Below, piece after piece: positions 45,438 through 57,332 of a stretch of 64,000 nucleotides of DNA. Positions within the stretch are counted from its first letter, which is position 1, and each line of letters begins with the position of its first letter. The notes below the pieces were generated by a model, which had not been told where the DNA came from, searched no databases, and saw nothing but the letters and a program-made list of their open reading frames with translations. The stretch covers positions 108,125 to 172,124 of the forward strand of contig MNCI01006166.1 in NCBI GenBank assembly GCA_015680685.1. Reading direction: 5' to 3'. The position numbers and the translations under genes were made by a program. The DNA comes from Gnetum montanum (lineage: Eukaryota; Streptophyta; Gnetopsida; Gnetales; Gnetaceae).

Positions 45438-46245
45438 TGATGAACCACGATATTGCGTCCACGATATTGGATCGACCATGGGATATCGAATACTCGATAT
45501 TGTGGCCTGTCTCCTTATCTATAAATAAGAGGTGGCGCCCTTGGTCCCCACAGTTAGAAGTTAGTCCCTTAGCCAAACTCTTGCCATTTTTTCCCTCCAG
45601 AGTTAGAATTATCTCTACATGCCCACAGTAGGAGTCATAAAGTAAACAGATCTTTATTCGAGCATTGTGTACCTGAGCACACTTTGTGTACGGTAATAAA
45701 GACGAACATTATGATAAACCTTGCAGCATACAGAATAGATTAATTAGTGTTAATTATTATTTAATGCTTTCCTCATTAATTAATTATTTCTCTCACCTTA
45801 CAACTCTCTTAGTTAAATACACTCAGTACGACCGCTTCGAGCATGCATGTAGCGCTTGGTAACCTAGTAACGATTAGCATTTGGTAATCCCAGCAGCGTT
45901 GCACTGGTTCAAGATTTGTACGGAAAGTGGAAACGGATACTAGTGTTAGGAGTACTTAGCACTTAGTTAACAAATAGTTAAATTAGATTAGTTACTTAGT
46001 TATTCCTCTCTCTCCTCCTTATTAGTGCAGAATATAAAACACATAAAAGCCATAAAAATAATATGCCTCAAGCTTACTTAACCATACAATCATGACATAC
46101 AAGTAAGTTTGGGAAGACGACGATTAATCAACCCATTATTGTTCCACACAAGCACATAGGCACTTTGTCCTTGGAATTCGACAAGATCGTGCATGAAACG
46201 CTCGTATTTGTATGGTTGAGCATAGGGATACCTCACCGCTCATCA
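45438..46245 (+). repeat. 5' LTR of element E
   Basis: Starts TGATGAACCACG and ends GCTCATCA. U3 has four decayed palindromes of the CGATATCG type (45447-45502). TATAAATA follows at 45520-45527. The poly(A) signal AATAAA at 45695 pairs with TCTTTATT at 45651-45658. Confidence 0.92.
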
Positions 46246-46265
46246 TTGGCGTCGTTGCTAATGAC
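46246..46265 (+). other. Primer-binding site of element E
   Basis: TTGGCGTCGTTGCTAATGAC directly after the LTR, a decayed tRNA-Asp site (TGGCGCCGTTGCC in the intact form). Confidence 0.75.
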
Positions 46266-46356
46266 CTAGTTGTTTGTGCGCTAAGTAGGACTTAGGAAAT
46301 CCTTCACATCATTGGAATGAACCCTTAGGATTGATCAAGAAAAAGGTAATAGTACA

Positions 46357-49300
46357 TTGCACACTGAACAAGACAAGATATATTCTTCTTCGCACAAAAG
46401 CACTTCACCACCTAGGACTAACACAAGAAGCAATCGACGACAAGTTATACATGATGTTGATCCGCCAGTTCCTCAACAGTTTCGTGCAGTATATGTTCAT
46501 CCCAATGAATATGTACACAACTTCACCTTTATTCTCCACCAAGATGAGCAGCTGCGTTGGTGTGACTTGGAAGGTAACATAGTGTTACCTCCTGACCGTT
46601 CAATCCCAAGTATGATTCTTTGTGCTCTCACATGAATAGGCATGCAAAACTTACACGCAAAGTACATTGCGCAAGATTGTGATTCAAGAGATTATCATCC
46701 CACAAAAGTGCAACGTCAAAGGGATTTGCAACAAGAGAGACACGATAAGTCCTTGAAGGGAAAATGTTCTAAGGATGCACCACATGTTTTAAGTGAAATT
46801 GAGGGGTGATGAACCTACCTCAAGTAGTCACCCACATAATGATGTTCCTTCCCTTGACTTTGGCTAAGGGGTTTTCTATCAGAACCTTCATTCTACTATT
46901 CACAACCTAGGTGCTAATACCAATGGACACCAAGTGTCCGAAAAAGGAACAAGGACCCATGACAAGGGTGGGCATTTAGATCGCACTCACGATCGAGGCA
47001 AAGACCACCAAAGAGAAGGTAGTAGACACCATCATGGGGGTGGTTCTCCTTCTTCTTCACATTCATTGTCTCCTTCACCCTCTCCTTCCATGTCTAGATG
47101 TAGCCATAGAGAAATAGATCATGAGGATAAGGACAAACAAAGTGGAAGTCATAGACGAGATAACCAAGACAAAGGATGAGGGCACTCTAGGGAATCATCC
47201 CATAGAAGAAGGGAAAGTAGGGAACCGCATAGGCACCATAGATGCTACGAAAGAGATGATCAAGATGAACCCCTACTCGCCACATGAAGCATGCTAGATA
47301 TTACTAAGGTTGTAAGAGTTCCAACAAGACACCAAAAAGATAGTAGGATCAAGAGGTTAGACATGAATAACATCCCACGATTTGAAGAGGGATATAACGC
47401 TGATCCCCAAAATCACTTACAAGCATTTCACGATGCGTGTGCCTTGAAAAACATAGAAAATGAGTGGCAAAAACTTAAGTTGTTCCCACAAACACTAATA
47501 AAAGAAGCTAAAAGTTGGTACCAATCCTTAGAACCAAAATCCATTCGTAGGTGGAGTAGGATGTTAGAATTGTTCAATAATAAGTACCAAACGTGCTCTC
47601 GAGTGTCCAACTTGCGAAAGCAAATCCAAGGATGGAAACAAGGAAGTCATGAACCTTTGGATGCTTCCATGGGCCATTATTATGCACTTTTACATTGTTT
47701 TCCTGGCCATGGTTATTCGCAGCGGGATTAACTACACCATCTTGTAGATGGGCTTAGGCATGAAACAAGAAGAACCCTTGGGACTTTTTCCCAAGGAAGG
47801 TTATCTGAGCTTAGGTCCCATCAAATTCATAGGCTACTGGAGCAAGTAGCCAAGGAATAAGGTGAGCTCCGAAAAAGAGAGAGTGCGAAAGAATACAACC
47901 GAGATCCTTCCCTCTAGAAGAAGGGAGCAAGATTTTGTGAGGATGAGAAAGAGTCACCACTCGAAGAGATGGTGAATAGGAAAACCCTGCCTATTCAAAA
48001 ATTAGCATTAGAAGTATTGGCAAAGGTAGACCAAATGTGGGACTCCCTAGATAGTAGGTTTCAAACTATTCTCAAAGTAGTAGAGGAGTCTAGGGAGTAA
48101 GGTAGTGATCGTGACAAAAGGAAAGAGAGAGAAGTAAAAAATGCACGTAACAAGGGTAAGGTTAAAGTTGCTATTATTGAAGAGGTTGTGGACTCAGATA
48201 CAGACGATGATAGTGGGTGTGAGATTTCTCAATACGACCATCCTAAGGGATGTTGCCCTATAATCTCACATTTACAGGAGTCTGGGGTGTATGCACTTAA
48301 TCCACATTTAAAAAAATGGCAAACATCTCGATGGTTACCTTATCCCCAAGGTAGTTCCACCAACCTTTAACATATTATCCAAGTGGAACTCCACCACAAC
48401 CAATTGAGCAACATCAATAGTGGCAGCACCCACAATCATCGGGAATGTCGCTGCCAAGGCAACAATATCCTTACTGGCAGCCTGACCCATATTGATATTA
48501 CGTGCAGCATCCAATCTCTCCATGTGACTCTGTTGGTCACGTTACACCCCAACATCACTACCAAGCTCGTGAGTACTATAGGAATCTCTCTCCTAAGGGC
48601 AACGTTCCACAAGTATACCATCCTTCCAATCCGGCTGCATCTCTCCCACCAATAGCTCCATTACCACCTACTCCAACAATGCAAGGTGAACTCCCTACTT
48701 AGCCATAACAACGCAATGCCACAAGGGCTATTAATCCTCAACCTACTATTGGTTCTAACAATCGTACAAAGAAAGGATATTTCTTCAGAACCAATAGTCC
48801 AACCAAGCCTTTGCAACCTCAACTGGCTAAGTCTTTGGACGCCTCCATATCAACTAAAGCTTCGGAGCCCCCTTCGAACTGAACACCACATTCAATGCAT
48901 ATGGTCATGTTAACACATGTCATTATTGATTGGATCAAATTTGGCCACCTTCCCAGGAAATTCTCTAATCCTAGGAGTTCTCTAATCTATCTACAAATCG
49001 CTGGGAATGAGCCATGCAAAGCTCTTTTGGATTCAGGTTCCTATGTCAACCTAATATCCCAAGAAATGTATAAGGCCTGGAACCTACCCCCGTTGAAAAA
49101 GAGCAATGTCTGTCTAGCGTTAGCTGACCAGTCCATCACTGTCCCCTTGGGATTAGTGGAGGATATTGTTACCACTGTTTATGGGTGGTTGTATCCAACT
49201 AACTTCCTGGTGATCCAAGTGAATAACAGTAAGGGGGACTTTCCAATCATGATGGAAAGGACATGGCTAAGCACTATTGATGCATGCCTAGGAATCCACG

Positions 49301-49579
49301 ATCTTTCCCTAGAAATATCTAAGGAAAACACTTTTGGAAAGATCGAGAAGAAGAATATTTCATGCATCGCATATAGTGACACAGGGTGCAACTACGTGCA
49401 GAGATCATGGGTTGTGCAAAGTTTAACATTGCCTGCATGTAATTAGTGTGTACAAATGATCAACATACAAAGGTGCCTGTATGCAACAACCACATGACAA
49501 GAAGACACCCAGTAGCTGATAGCTAATCAAGAAAGAAACTCACTTATATGCATGGAACTAACTAAGGGTTTGACTTGTG
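46357..49579 (+). pseudogene. Element E gag-protease remnant
   Basis: The original start (ATG of MSSSSHK in B) is lost here; an upstream in-frame ATG at 46357 exists but is probably secondary. Recognisable parts: N-terminal block (46490-46620), Arg/His/Ser-rich linker open at 46934-47179, gag core open at 47291-47731 (AKSWYQSLE, GWKQGSHEPLD), knuckle CX2SX3H near 48220 with the second Cys changed to Ser, and a protease stretch open at 48895-49446. The protease keeps LLDSGSYVNLIS but reads IMMERTWL for IIMGRAWL. Stops and frameshifts separate these. The end, before RT, is cut by the N at 49580, where about 200-250 bp present in F are missing. Confidence 0.88.
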
Positions 49580-49580
49580 N

Positions 49581-52426
49581 TTGCTTTGCAACAAAAAGAA
49601 AGTCTACTCAAGGTAATAAATAAGTGGTCAAAAGCCTTCACTTGGTCATATCCAGAATTAACTGGAATAGATCCTAGGATATGCTAGCACATGATTTACA
49701 CTGAATCCTCCATGGAGCCTCAAAAACAACTACAGAGGCGATTAAACCCAAAGTTGAAGCAAGTAGTAAAAGAAGAAATTGAACAGCTTCTAAAGGCTAG
49801 GTTCATATACCCCATTGCTGATAGCAAATGGGTTAGCCCCTTGGTAATCATGCCTAAAAAGAGAGGCAAATGAGGGTGTATATAGATTCTAGGCTACTAA
49901 ACATGGCAACATTCAAGGATCACTTTCCATTGCCATTCATTGACCAAGTCTTAGACACAATCGTAGGGCATCGCTATTATAGTTTTTTGGATGGATATAG
50001 CAGATACAACCAAATACAAATAGCCCCAGAAGACCAAGCCAAAACTACGTTCACCAGTCCTTGTGGAACGTTTACATGCAAACAAATTCCGTTTGACTTG
50101 TGCAATGCCCCTGCCATGTTTGAATGCTTAGTTCTAAGCATATTCTAGCAGCAGATAGGAAATGGTGTGGAAGTATTTTTATGGATGACTTCTCCACCTA
50201 CAGAGCAAGTTTTGATCAAGCCTTAGACTAGCTAGAACAAGTGCTGAAAGGATGTGTAGAGACTAATCTAAGGCTCAACTAGCAGAAAAGCCATTTAATG
50301 GTACAACAAGTAGTAGTACTTGGGCATAAAATTTTACATGCAGGGATAGAGGTAGACCCTGAAAAAATTAAAGTCATCCAAGGAATCACCCGCTAATCGG
50401 AAACTGTCAAAGACATTCGATCATTCCTTGGACACATTAGCTACTATAGGAGATTCATAGAGAACTTTTCGAAGGTTGCCAAACCATTGGTAGAGTTAAC
50501 GAAAAAGGACGTACCCTTCAAGTGGACCAGGGAATGAGAACTAGCCTTCCAAACTTTGAAGCGGAAGCTAGTAGAAACACCCATTCTACAAGCTCCTAAC
50601 TAGTCCAAACTATTCCATGTCATGACTGATGTGTCCAACTATGCCTCAGGAGCTGTACTTACATAGTTAGATGATCAAAAACGTCCTTATTACATCCACT
50701 GTGCAAGTAGAAGTATAGCCGGTGCACAACTTAACTACACTACTACAAAAAAATAATTAATGGTTGTAGTGTTTTCACTAGAAAAATTTAGGCACTATGT
50801 ATTGGGGTACAAAGTATTCATACACATAGGTCATAGTGCAATCTGGTTCCTCATGAATAAGCCAATGGTAAGCCCCTGTATTATACGATGGCTAGTAATC
50901 CTACAAGAGTTCAATCTAACCATGATTGATCGTAAAGGCACCGAGAACGTAGTTGCCAATCATTTGTCTCAATTGCACTAGGATAGCCAAGAGGATGAGT
51001 ATCCTATTTTTGATCACTTCCCTAATGAGTTCCTCTTTGTTGGTGTAGTGAATGACCAATCACCCAAGGGGACAAACTGGTACAATAGCATTCTAACCTA
51101 TCTCCTTACCCAAAAAATACCACAAGAGTTAAACCTTAAGAAGAAACAACAGTTCCTTCATAGAGCCAAGTACTTTATGGAAATCAATGGATAACTTTAC
51201 AAAGTATGTCCCGATGGCTTGGTTCGATGGTGTGTTCCCGATAGAGATCAACTGAGAGTTCTCCAAGATGCTCATGAGGGTCCTTGTGGGGGTCACTATG
51301 CTAGGAGATGAATGGCTATTAAGATCTTGCTTGTAGGGTATTATTGGCCTACCTTGTTCCAGGACACCCATCACTTCGTCCAATCTTGTGAGCGCTGTCA
51401 ACATGATGGGGGAATGACTGCTAGAATGGAGGATCCGCAACAATGGATTCAACCATTAGAACCCTTCAACATTTGGGGGATTAATTTCATGGGGCCCATT
51501 ATGCCAATGTCCAATGGAAAATCTTACATCGTAGTTGCCGTAGACTACTTAACAAAATGAGCTGAAGCAGCTGCTATTAAAGATTGCACATCCCCTACAG
51601 CTGCCCGATTTGTTCAACAACAAGTTGTTAACAGGTTTGGTGTGCCATGTGCACTTATCTCTGATAATAGTACACACTTTACAGGTGCAACATTTTGGAA
51701 GTTAATGCAACGCTTGGGGATTGAGCACAAATTGACTACACCATACCACCCCAAGCAAACAGTCAAGCCAAGGTTACTAACAGGGAGATTACCAAGATAC
51801 TGACCAGAACCATTAGCAAGTATAGGCAAGACTGGAACACTAAGCTAAATGATGCTCTTTGGGCATGTCGCTCCACATGGAAACTCCCTATAGGCTACTC
51901 TCCCTATGACTTAGTGTATGGAAAACTTCCAATGCTCCCTATCCAAACTGAGCTCTGTACACTAGCCACGACATGTGACCTCAACCTTGACCTTGATCTA
52001 GCAAAAAAACAAAGGTTAATGACTCTTAACTTGCTAGATGAGAACCAACTAGCTGCCCTATCATCTAATGTGTTGCACAAGGAATTTAATAAACAACTTC
52101 ATAACCTAAAAATTAGGAGAGTTAAGTACCAGCCATGAGATAAGGTTCTCTACTAGAACCCCACACATGTGTCACAACGTACCAAATTTCAAACATTGTG
52201 GGATGGACCTTACATTATCTATGCAACTTTTCCTTCAGGGGCCATGACCATATATAAACCTGAGAGCCCAAATAAGAGACTATTAGTCAACGTGCAACAA
52301 AAAAAACCCTTCCATGAGTTTAACACAGCCAGAGCATATGCTACCTCTATAAGTGGGCAACCTTGCTCATTATTTCGGATCTCCTCCTTTCAACTTAGTC
52401 ATGGGGGAGATGGCCACCTCTGCTAA
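49581..52426 (+). pseudogene. Element E pol remnant: RT, RNase H, integrase
   Basis: RT N-part at 49691-49873 (FIYPIADSKWVSPLVIMPKK), then a frameshift, then 49870-50148 with FLDGYSRYNQIQ. The MDDF catalytic box (about 50180) is put out of frame by one extra T. RNase H includes VMTDVSNYASGAVL (about 50620) and the open stretch 50760-50981. Integrase zinc region and core lie at 51270-51800, with CERCQ, WGINFMGP and LISDNSTHF. The first catalytic Asp is Asn; the second is retained. A 1-base loss shifts the frame just before QANGQ. The C-terminal tail is open at 51914-52138 and 52169-52426, ending SHGGDGHLC. Confidence 0.9.
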
Positions 52427-54324
52427 TCATTAAAGACCCTCAGTTCTTTCTAAGTTTTTGTTTTACACATTTTTTATTTTACATATTCTTGGTTTTGCAC
52501 ATTATTTTTTAATCTTTCTTATTTTGGTTTTACACCATCATTCGTATTTTTACCATTTCTTTGTGTGATTTTATTTTATTTTTGTTCATCACCCAATAAG
52601 TGTTCATGATGGTGGTATGAATAATATTATATCGATTGCTAATGTTTGGATTTTACCCTTAAAGTATGATGTCGATATTAAGGTATGGTTCTTTTGATTA
52701 ACAAGCAATGAGTCCACGTTGTTCATACATCCATAAAATCCTATGGTCTCCCTTGGCTTGGAATTGTACAGTCCCTTTTCTCTAATAAAACTATTAATGA
52801 AGTGGTGGCTGAGTATTTCTCAGACTAAGGAAAGACTCGAAGGATGAAAAGGGTATGACTTCAAGAGGATTCTATGCATTTGTACTGGCTATTCTCTTGA
52901 GTTCTGGGATGCTTTTTTGGGTTTCTCGACATTCTGGCCATTCATCAAATCACTAGAAGTTGAGTTCATAAAAATAAGTCTTTGCATGGTGTGGTTCTCA
53001 TGCGAAAAAAAAATAGTGAGAATTCAAAGCACACCCCTTAGACATAATAATGCAATCGAGCTACACACACTAGTTATGGCACTGGAAAGACATGTTACCC
53101 ATGCCTAAAGGTTCCCTCTAACTAAGGCCCTTTCTCACTTCCTGGTTCTCCATCTCACTCTCCTCGGAATGGTGGTGACTTTTTGTAGAGGCATTCTTGT
53201 TACTTCAAGGGGATGGGCAGGTCAAATGTGTTGATGCGAGGTCACTGAATGAGGATTGTTGAGTCTAGATTTGAAATGATTTCTACTCAATCACCTTAAC
53301 CATGAAACACACAAGGAACTTTACACAACCTTATTCTTGGGTTTCCATTCCATTCTCTCCTCTCCACCTTTCTTTTCCATTTTTTACCTCATTGTCGATT
53401 TTATCATTAGTCCATACTTTGGTTGATGCATTGTTTTTCCTTGGTAAATTCTTGTGGGTAATTTTTTTTAACTCTTGCTTCCAAATGACATTCCTAGAGC
53501 CTATGGACTCTTTGGAATGTAGGTCTGCTAGGGCATCAACAGGATGAGCCTGCTTTGGGGAGGACCCACTGGCATCCATTTTTGGTGCACTTGTTAACTT
53601 CTTTCCCTTAAACATTTTCTGCAGTCAACAATTTTTGTTTCATCCCCATCCATGACATCCATTTTATTAGCATTGTCATTGTTACGTTTTCTTCATCTTT
53701 CTTATTCCTTCTCTTTTTCCATCCTATCGCTACCTAAGGTTCGCTCTTCATCATGGGGGCCCTAGCATAATTTTTTCAATTTTTCCTAACCCCTACGCCT
53801 TAGGTAGTTACCAGTGTCAAAACTCCAGAATCAGTATCTACCATAACCACAACTCAGCCAATGCACTTTACATCGAGGCAAGGTATTGACCACATTGTGA
53901 TTTACCTACCCTCGCTCAATTGTAACTGTGTTGTGTGTGCAAATGGCAATCATACAACAATGGATCAGGCCTAGAGGATGCACTCAGGATGGACTAGAAC
54001 TGGAACGTTACGAAGGAGCAAGATTGGTGGTGTGGCTATGGATAAAAATGGAAGGTGCAATATTAGCATCGGCAGCAACACGTCTTATTCTTTTCTCTCT
54101 CTCTCTCCTTCTTCTCTTTCAGCTGCCAATAAGGTTGGATGTCATTTATATATAGTGTTCACTTTTGTGGTCATGAACACTAATGTTGTCATGTATTGTA
54201 TTGTTGATCCGTTCACTAGGCACATTGAGTCAGTCACCCCGCTTCACAATCAAAAGTCATTTAGTCAATAATCTCATACCTTCCCAACATTTTGTAAGGA
54301 ACTCAAGGATGAGTTTTCATTCAA
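52427..54324 (+). other. Non-coding 3' region of element E
   Basis: Aligns throughout with 7531-9363 (B) and the reverse of 26338-28347 (D). Contains the internal TCATGGGGG at 53751-53759, a long pyrimidine tract ending CAG (54081-54121) bordered by GGCAGC and GCTGCC, and the stem-loop GTGTTCA/TGAACAC at 54155-54180. No shared ORF is found among the three copies, so the called ORFs are not genes. Confidence 0.72.
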
Positions 54325-54335
54325 TCATGGGAGTA
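54325..54335 (+). other. Polypurine tract of element E
   Basis: TCATGGGAGTA before the 3' LTR, one base different from the tract of B and D. Confidence 0.82.
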
Positions 54336-55142
54336 TGATGAACCGTGATATCACATCTGCGATATCAGATTAACCATGCGATATCGAATACCTGATATCG
54401 CAGCTTGTCTCCTTATCTATAAATAAGAGGTGACGCCTTTGGTCCCCACAGTTAGAAGTTGGTCCCTTAGCCAAAATCTTGTCATTTTTCCCTTCAAAGT
54501 TAGAATTATTTCTACGTGCCCACAGTAGGAGTCATAAAGTGAATGGATCTTTATTCGAGCATTGTGTGCCTGAGCACACTTTGTGCATGATAATAAAGAC
54601 GAGCTTTATGATAAACCTTGCAGCATACAGAATAGATTAATTAGTGTTAATTATTATTTAATGCTTTCCTTGTTAATTAATGATTTCCCTCACCTTACAA
54701 CTCTCTTAGTTAAATACACTCAATACAACTGCTTCAAGTATGCGTGTAGCACTTGGTAACCTAGTAATGATTAGCATTTGGTAATCCCAGCAGCATTGCA
54801 CTGGTTCAAGATGTGTACGACAAGTGGGAACGAACACTGGTGTTAGGAGTACTTAGCACTTAGTTAAAAAATAGTTAAATTAGATTAGTTACTTAGTTAT
54901 TCCTATCTCTCATCCTTATTAGTGCAGAATATAAAACACATAAAAGCCATAAAAATCATATGCCTCAAGCTTACTTAACCATACAATCATGACATACAAG
55001 TAAGTTTGGGAAGACAACGATTAATCACCCCGTTATTGTTCCACACAAGCACATAGGCACTTTGTCCTTGGAATTCGACCAAATCATGTGTGAAATGTTT
55101 GTGTTCATATGGTTGAGCATAGAGGTACCTCACCGCTCATCA
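54336..55142 (+). repeat. 3' LTR of element E
   Basis: Starts TGATGAACCG and ends GCTCATCA. It aligns with 45438-46245 throughout with scattered substitutions. The U3 palindromes at 54347-54403 keep GATATC cores with partly lost CG flanks. Confidence 0.92.
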
Positions 55143-55147
55143 CTTGG
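55143..55147. repeat. Right target-site duplication of element E (CTTGG)
   Basis: Matches 45433-45437. Confidence 0.9.
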
Positions 55148-56154
55148 CAAAGGCTACATAGCACAAAATTTAGAAGGACTTGGATTAGACCCGCCAGGAA
55201 AATGTGCAATTGACCATTGAGAACCATTGCTTGCAGAATGTTCATGAGCGCAAATAGCAATTAAACGACTTCATCCATCAATAGTAGGAGCAACTAGCTA
55301 GAGAAAACATAGACCTAAGGAGATCGACAGTATAAAATAGAAACCTCTCCATGGAGGTGATTTGTACCCTTCACCAGAAAACTACGATCAAGGTAGCCAC
55401 CTGGAAATCAAAGGCTTTCAAATTTGAGAGAGTTAAAGATCATTATAGAGAGTAGGTCGAACAACAAAAATAAGTGAATAAAAAACACATCCAATTGGTG
55501 AAGGTGAAAATAAATGAAATCCTCCAACAACTCCAACAAGGAAGAGAATTGTGGTAGCCTATCGGTGATGGGATAGATGCCTACAATAAAGCAGAAATCT
55601 ACATGAAGGAGTTGCAAATTGAGGAGATGATGGAATACATGAAGCTCACCAATCTCCAATATGCAAATCTAGCCATGATGACTGTCGAACGACCATGGTC
55701 AAAACTTGAGAAGTAAGTGGCTAACCCATACTTTTTGTACGAGGCCAAGATCAAGCATCACAAAGACACCAAGAAAAAGCTTGTATTGGCAAATGCTGAA
55801 CTCGAAGTCCTTAAGGGTAAATACACTAATCAAATACCTACCACCGAGAACCTAGCCAGAAGGATGAATGACTACCAGGAGCTACAAAACACAGTTAGGA
55901 CATTCAATGTCAAACACAAACAATTCACTGCCTGGTTTGTCAACGTAAAGGAGTTATTTCAAGTAATGCCCTATCCATGGGATATCTCTATTCTATCCCA
56001 CATTGGTGATGTTGTGTGGACTGTGAATGATCCTCAGAGTAAGGAGGACAAGATGAAGGCATTACTGGATGCCTTTCACCTTCCACCGAAGGTTGTAGTT
56101 TGTAGTAGGATAGCCATAGCCACCTCAACCATTGCACATGACCGAAGCCAATGA
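55148..56154 (+). pseudogene. Element F extra 3' coding region, second part (coiled coil)
   Basis: Continuation of 43680-45432 after removal of E. The first 560 bp read as Glu/Lys/Gln-rich helical sequence with stops (for example NLSMEVICTLHQKTT, KINEILQQLQQGREL). The last part is open for 145 codons at 55717-56154, reading KDTKKKLVLANAELEVLK, then a non-coiled C-terminus with WFVNVKELFQVMPYPWD and a TGA. Heptad-like spacing suggests a long coiled coil. No transmembrane segment or signal peptide is visible, so it is not an envelope-like protein. Nothing similar remains in B, D or E. Confidence 0.6.
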
Positions 56155-56413
56155 AGGTCCTTCAAAACCTTAGGAGCCTCCATCACTTGGGACTATCTGA
56201 TCTTTACAACCTCCTTCATGCCATCAGAGGATGTGCTATCCAATTTTGAGGAGTCATGTCACGGTGTTCAATTTTGTGTCATGAACACCATAATTTTTGT
56301 AATGTTGTTGATTTGTACACTCGGGCACTTAGTTTTGTTATGTCAAGAGTCAGTCAATAATCTCATACCTTTTCAATTTTGTAAAAGAACTTGAGGACAA
56401 GTTTTCATTCAGT
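56155..56413 (+). other. 3' untranslated region of element F
   Basis: Short non-coding stretch between the extra ORF and the PPT. It contains the same stem-loop type as the other family (GTGTTCA 56264-56270, TGAACAC 56282-56288). Confidence 0.65.
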
Positions 56414-56423
56414 TGTGGGGGTA
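56414..56423 (+). other. Polypurine tract of element F
   Basis: TGTGGGGGTA immediately before the 3' LTR, close to TCATGGGGGTA of B and D. Confidence 0.82.
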
Positions 56424-57332
56424 TGATGAGCATCAAAGTGTCACATTGATGGGCCCCCATTGATGTGGCTTCATTGATGGGCCCTCATTTATGAGGCCCC
56501 ATTTACATGGTGTTGCCCCATCGACACAACCCTGTAATAAAAACTATAAATACAAGATCACAATTATGTTTATGGAAGTCAAGTCATAATAGTAGTAGAG
56601 CTCTTGCAATTTTTTTATTTGAAAGTTAGAATATTTCTCTGAGTGTCCACAGTAGGAGTCAAAAAGTGTACAGATCTTTATTCGAGCACTATTGTACCTA
56701 AACCACACTAGTGTATACGGCAATAAATATGAGCCTTTTAATCAAACATTGCAGCACTTAGAATAGATAATTATTTATTTATGCATTCATTGTTTTCATT
56801 AAATATTTAATTAATTAGCTAAATTAGACTTTAGCGATAGTTAATTATTTAAGCTAAATAGATTAAACACATAAGTACGACTACTTCAAGCGTAAACACA
56901 TATTCTCTTGGTAATCCCAACAACGTTATTACTTGGTGCACCCAGTAACGTAGCGCTTGGTAACCCAGCAGTGGATACGTGGGTTCAGGATGTGTACCGA
57001 AGGTGAGATCAAATGCTTATGTTTGGACTAGTTAGGGATTAGTTAAGTAGTTAAATTAAAATTAGTTATTAAATTACTTCATCTCTCAACTCTAAGCACC
57101 AAGGAATATAAAACATAAAATAATAAAAATCATATGCCTTGATCACACTTAACCATACCTTTGTGCATCACAAGTGTAATTGAGAAGACAATGAATAACC
57201 CTTAGGGCAAGGTTCACTTCCTAGAAAATTAGTGTACTAAAAACTATAGAGTTCATGAAATTTGACCGGATTGTGCATGAACACTTCATGATTCGTATGG
57301 TTGAGCTTAGGCGTACCTTCAACTGCTCATCA
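56424..57332 (+). repeat. 3' LTR of element F
   Basis: Partner of 34403-35334. Its U3 carries three CATTGATG blocks and a CCCATCGAC block. Substitutions are more frequent than between the LTRs of E or D. Confidence 0.9.

Larger units (their letters stand above)
45438..55142 (+). mobile_element. Element E: full-length Athila-like retrotransposon inserted in F
   Basis: LTRs of almost equal length (45438-46245, 54336-55142) flank PBS, gag-protease, RT, RNase H, integrase, a 1.9-kb non-coding 3' region and a PPT. The CTTGG duplication flanks the element. It is of the same family as B and D, judged by LTR, gag and 3' region, and is the only one of the three that keeps pol. Frameshifts and stops make it non-functional. 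A single N at 49580 marks an assembly gap between protease and RT. Confidence 0.93.
34403..57332 (+). mobile_element. Element F: large Athila-like retrotransposon carrying E inside it
   Basis: LTRs at 34403-35334 and 56424-57332 share TGATGAGCATCAAAG starts and CTCATCA ends, and TAGTA duplicates flank the element. Without the nested element E it is about 13.2 kb. Internal order: PBS, gag-protease remnant, RT, RNase H, integrase, a non-coding spacer, an additional coiled-coil coding region, PPT. Coding frames are broken by many stops. The LTRs are visibly more diverged than those of B, D and E, in line with its being the host of E. Confidence 0.9.

Noticed and set aside
55717-56154. Independent 145-codon host gene
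   Set aside because: It is in register with decayed helical sequence upstream and lies between the E insertion and F's PPT, so it is the C-terminus of F's extra ORF.
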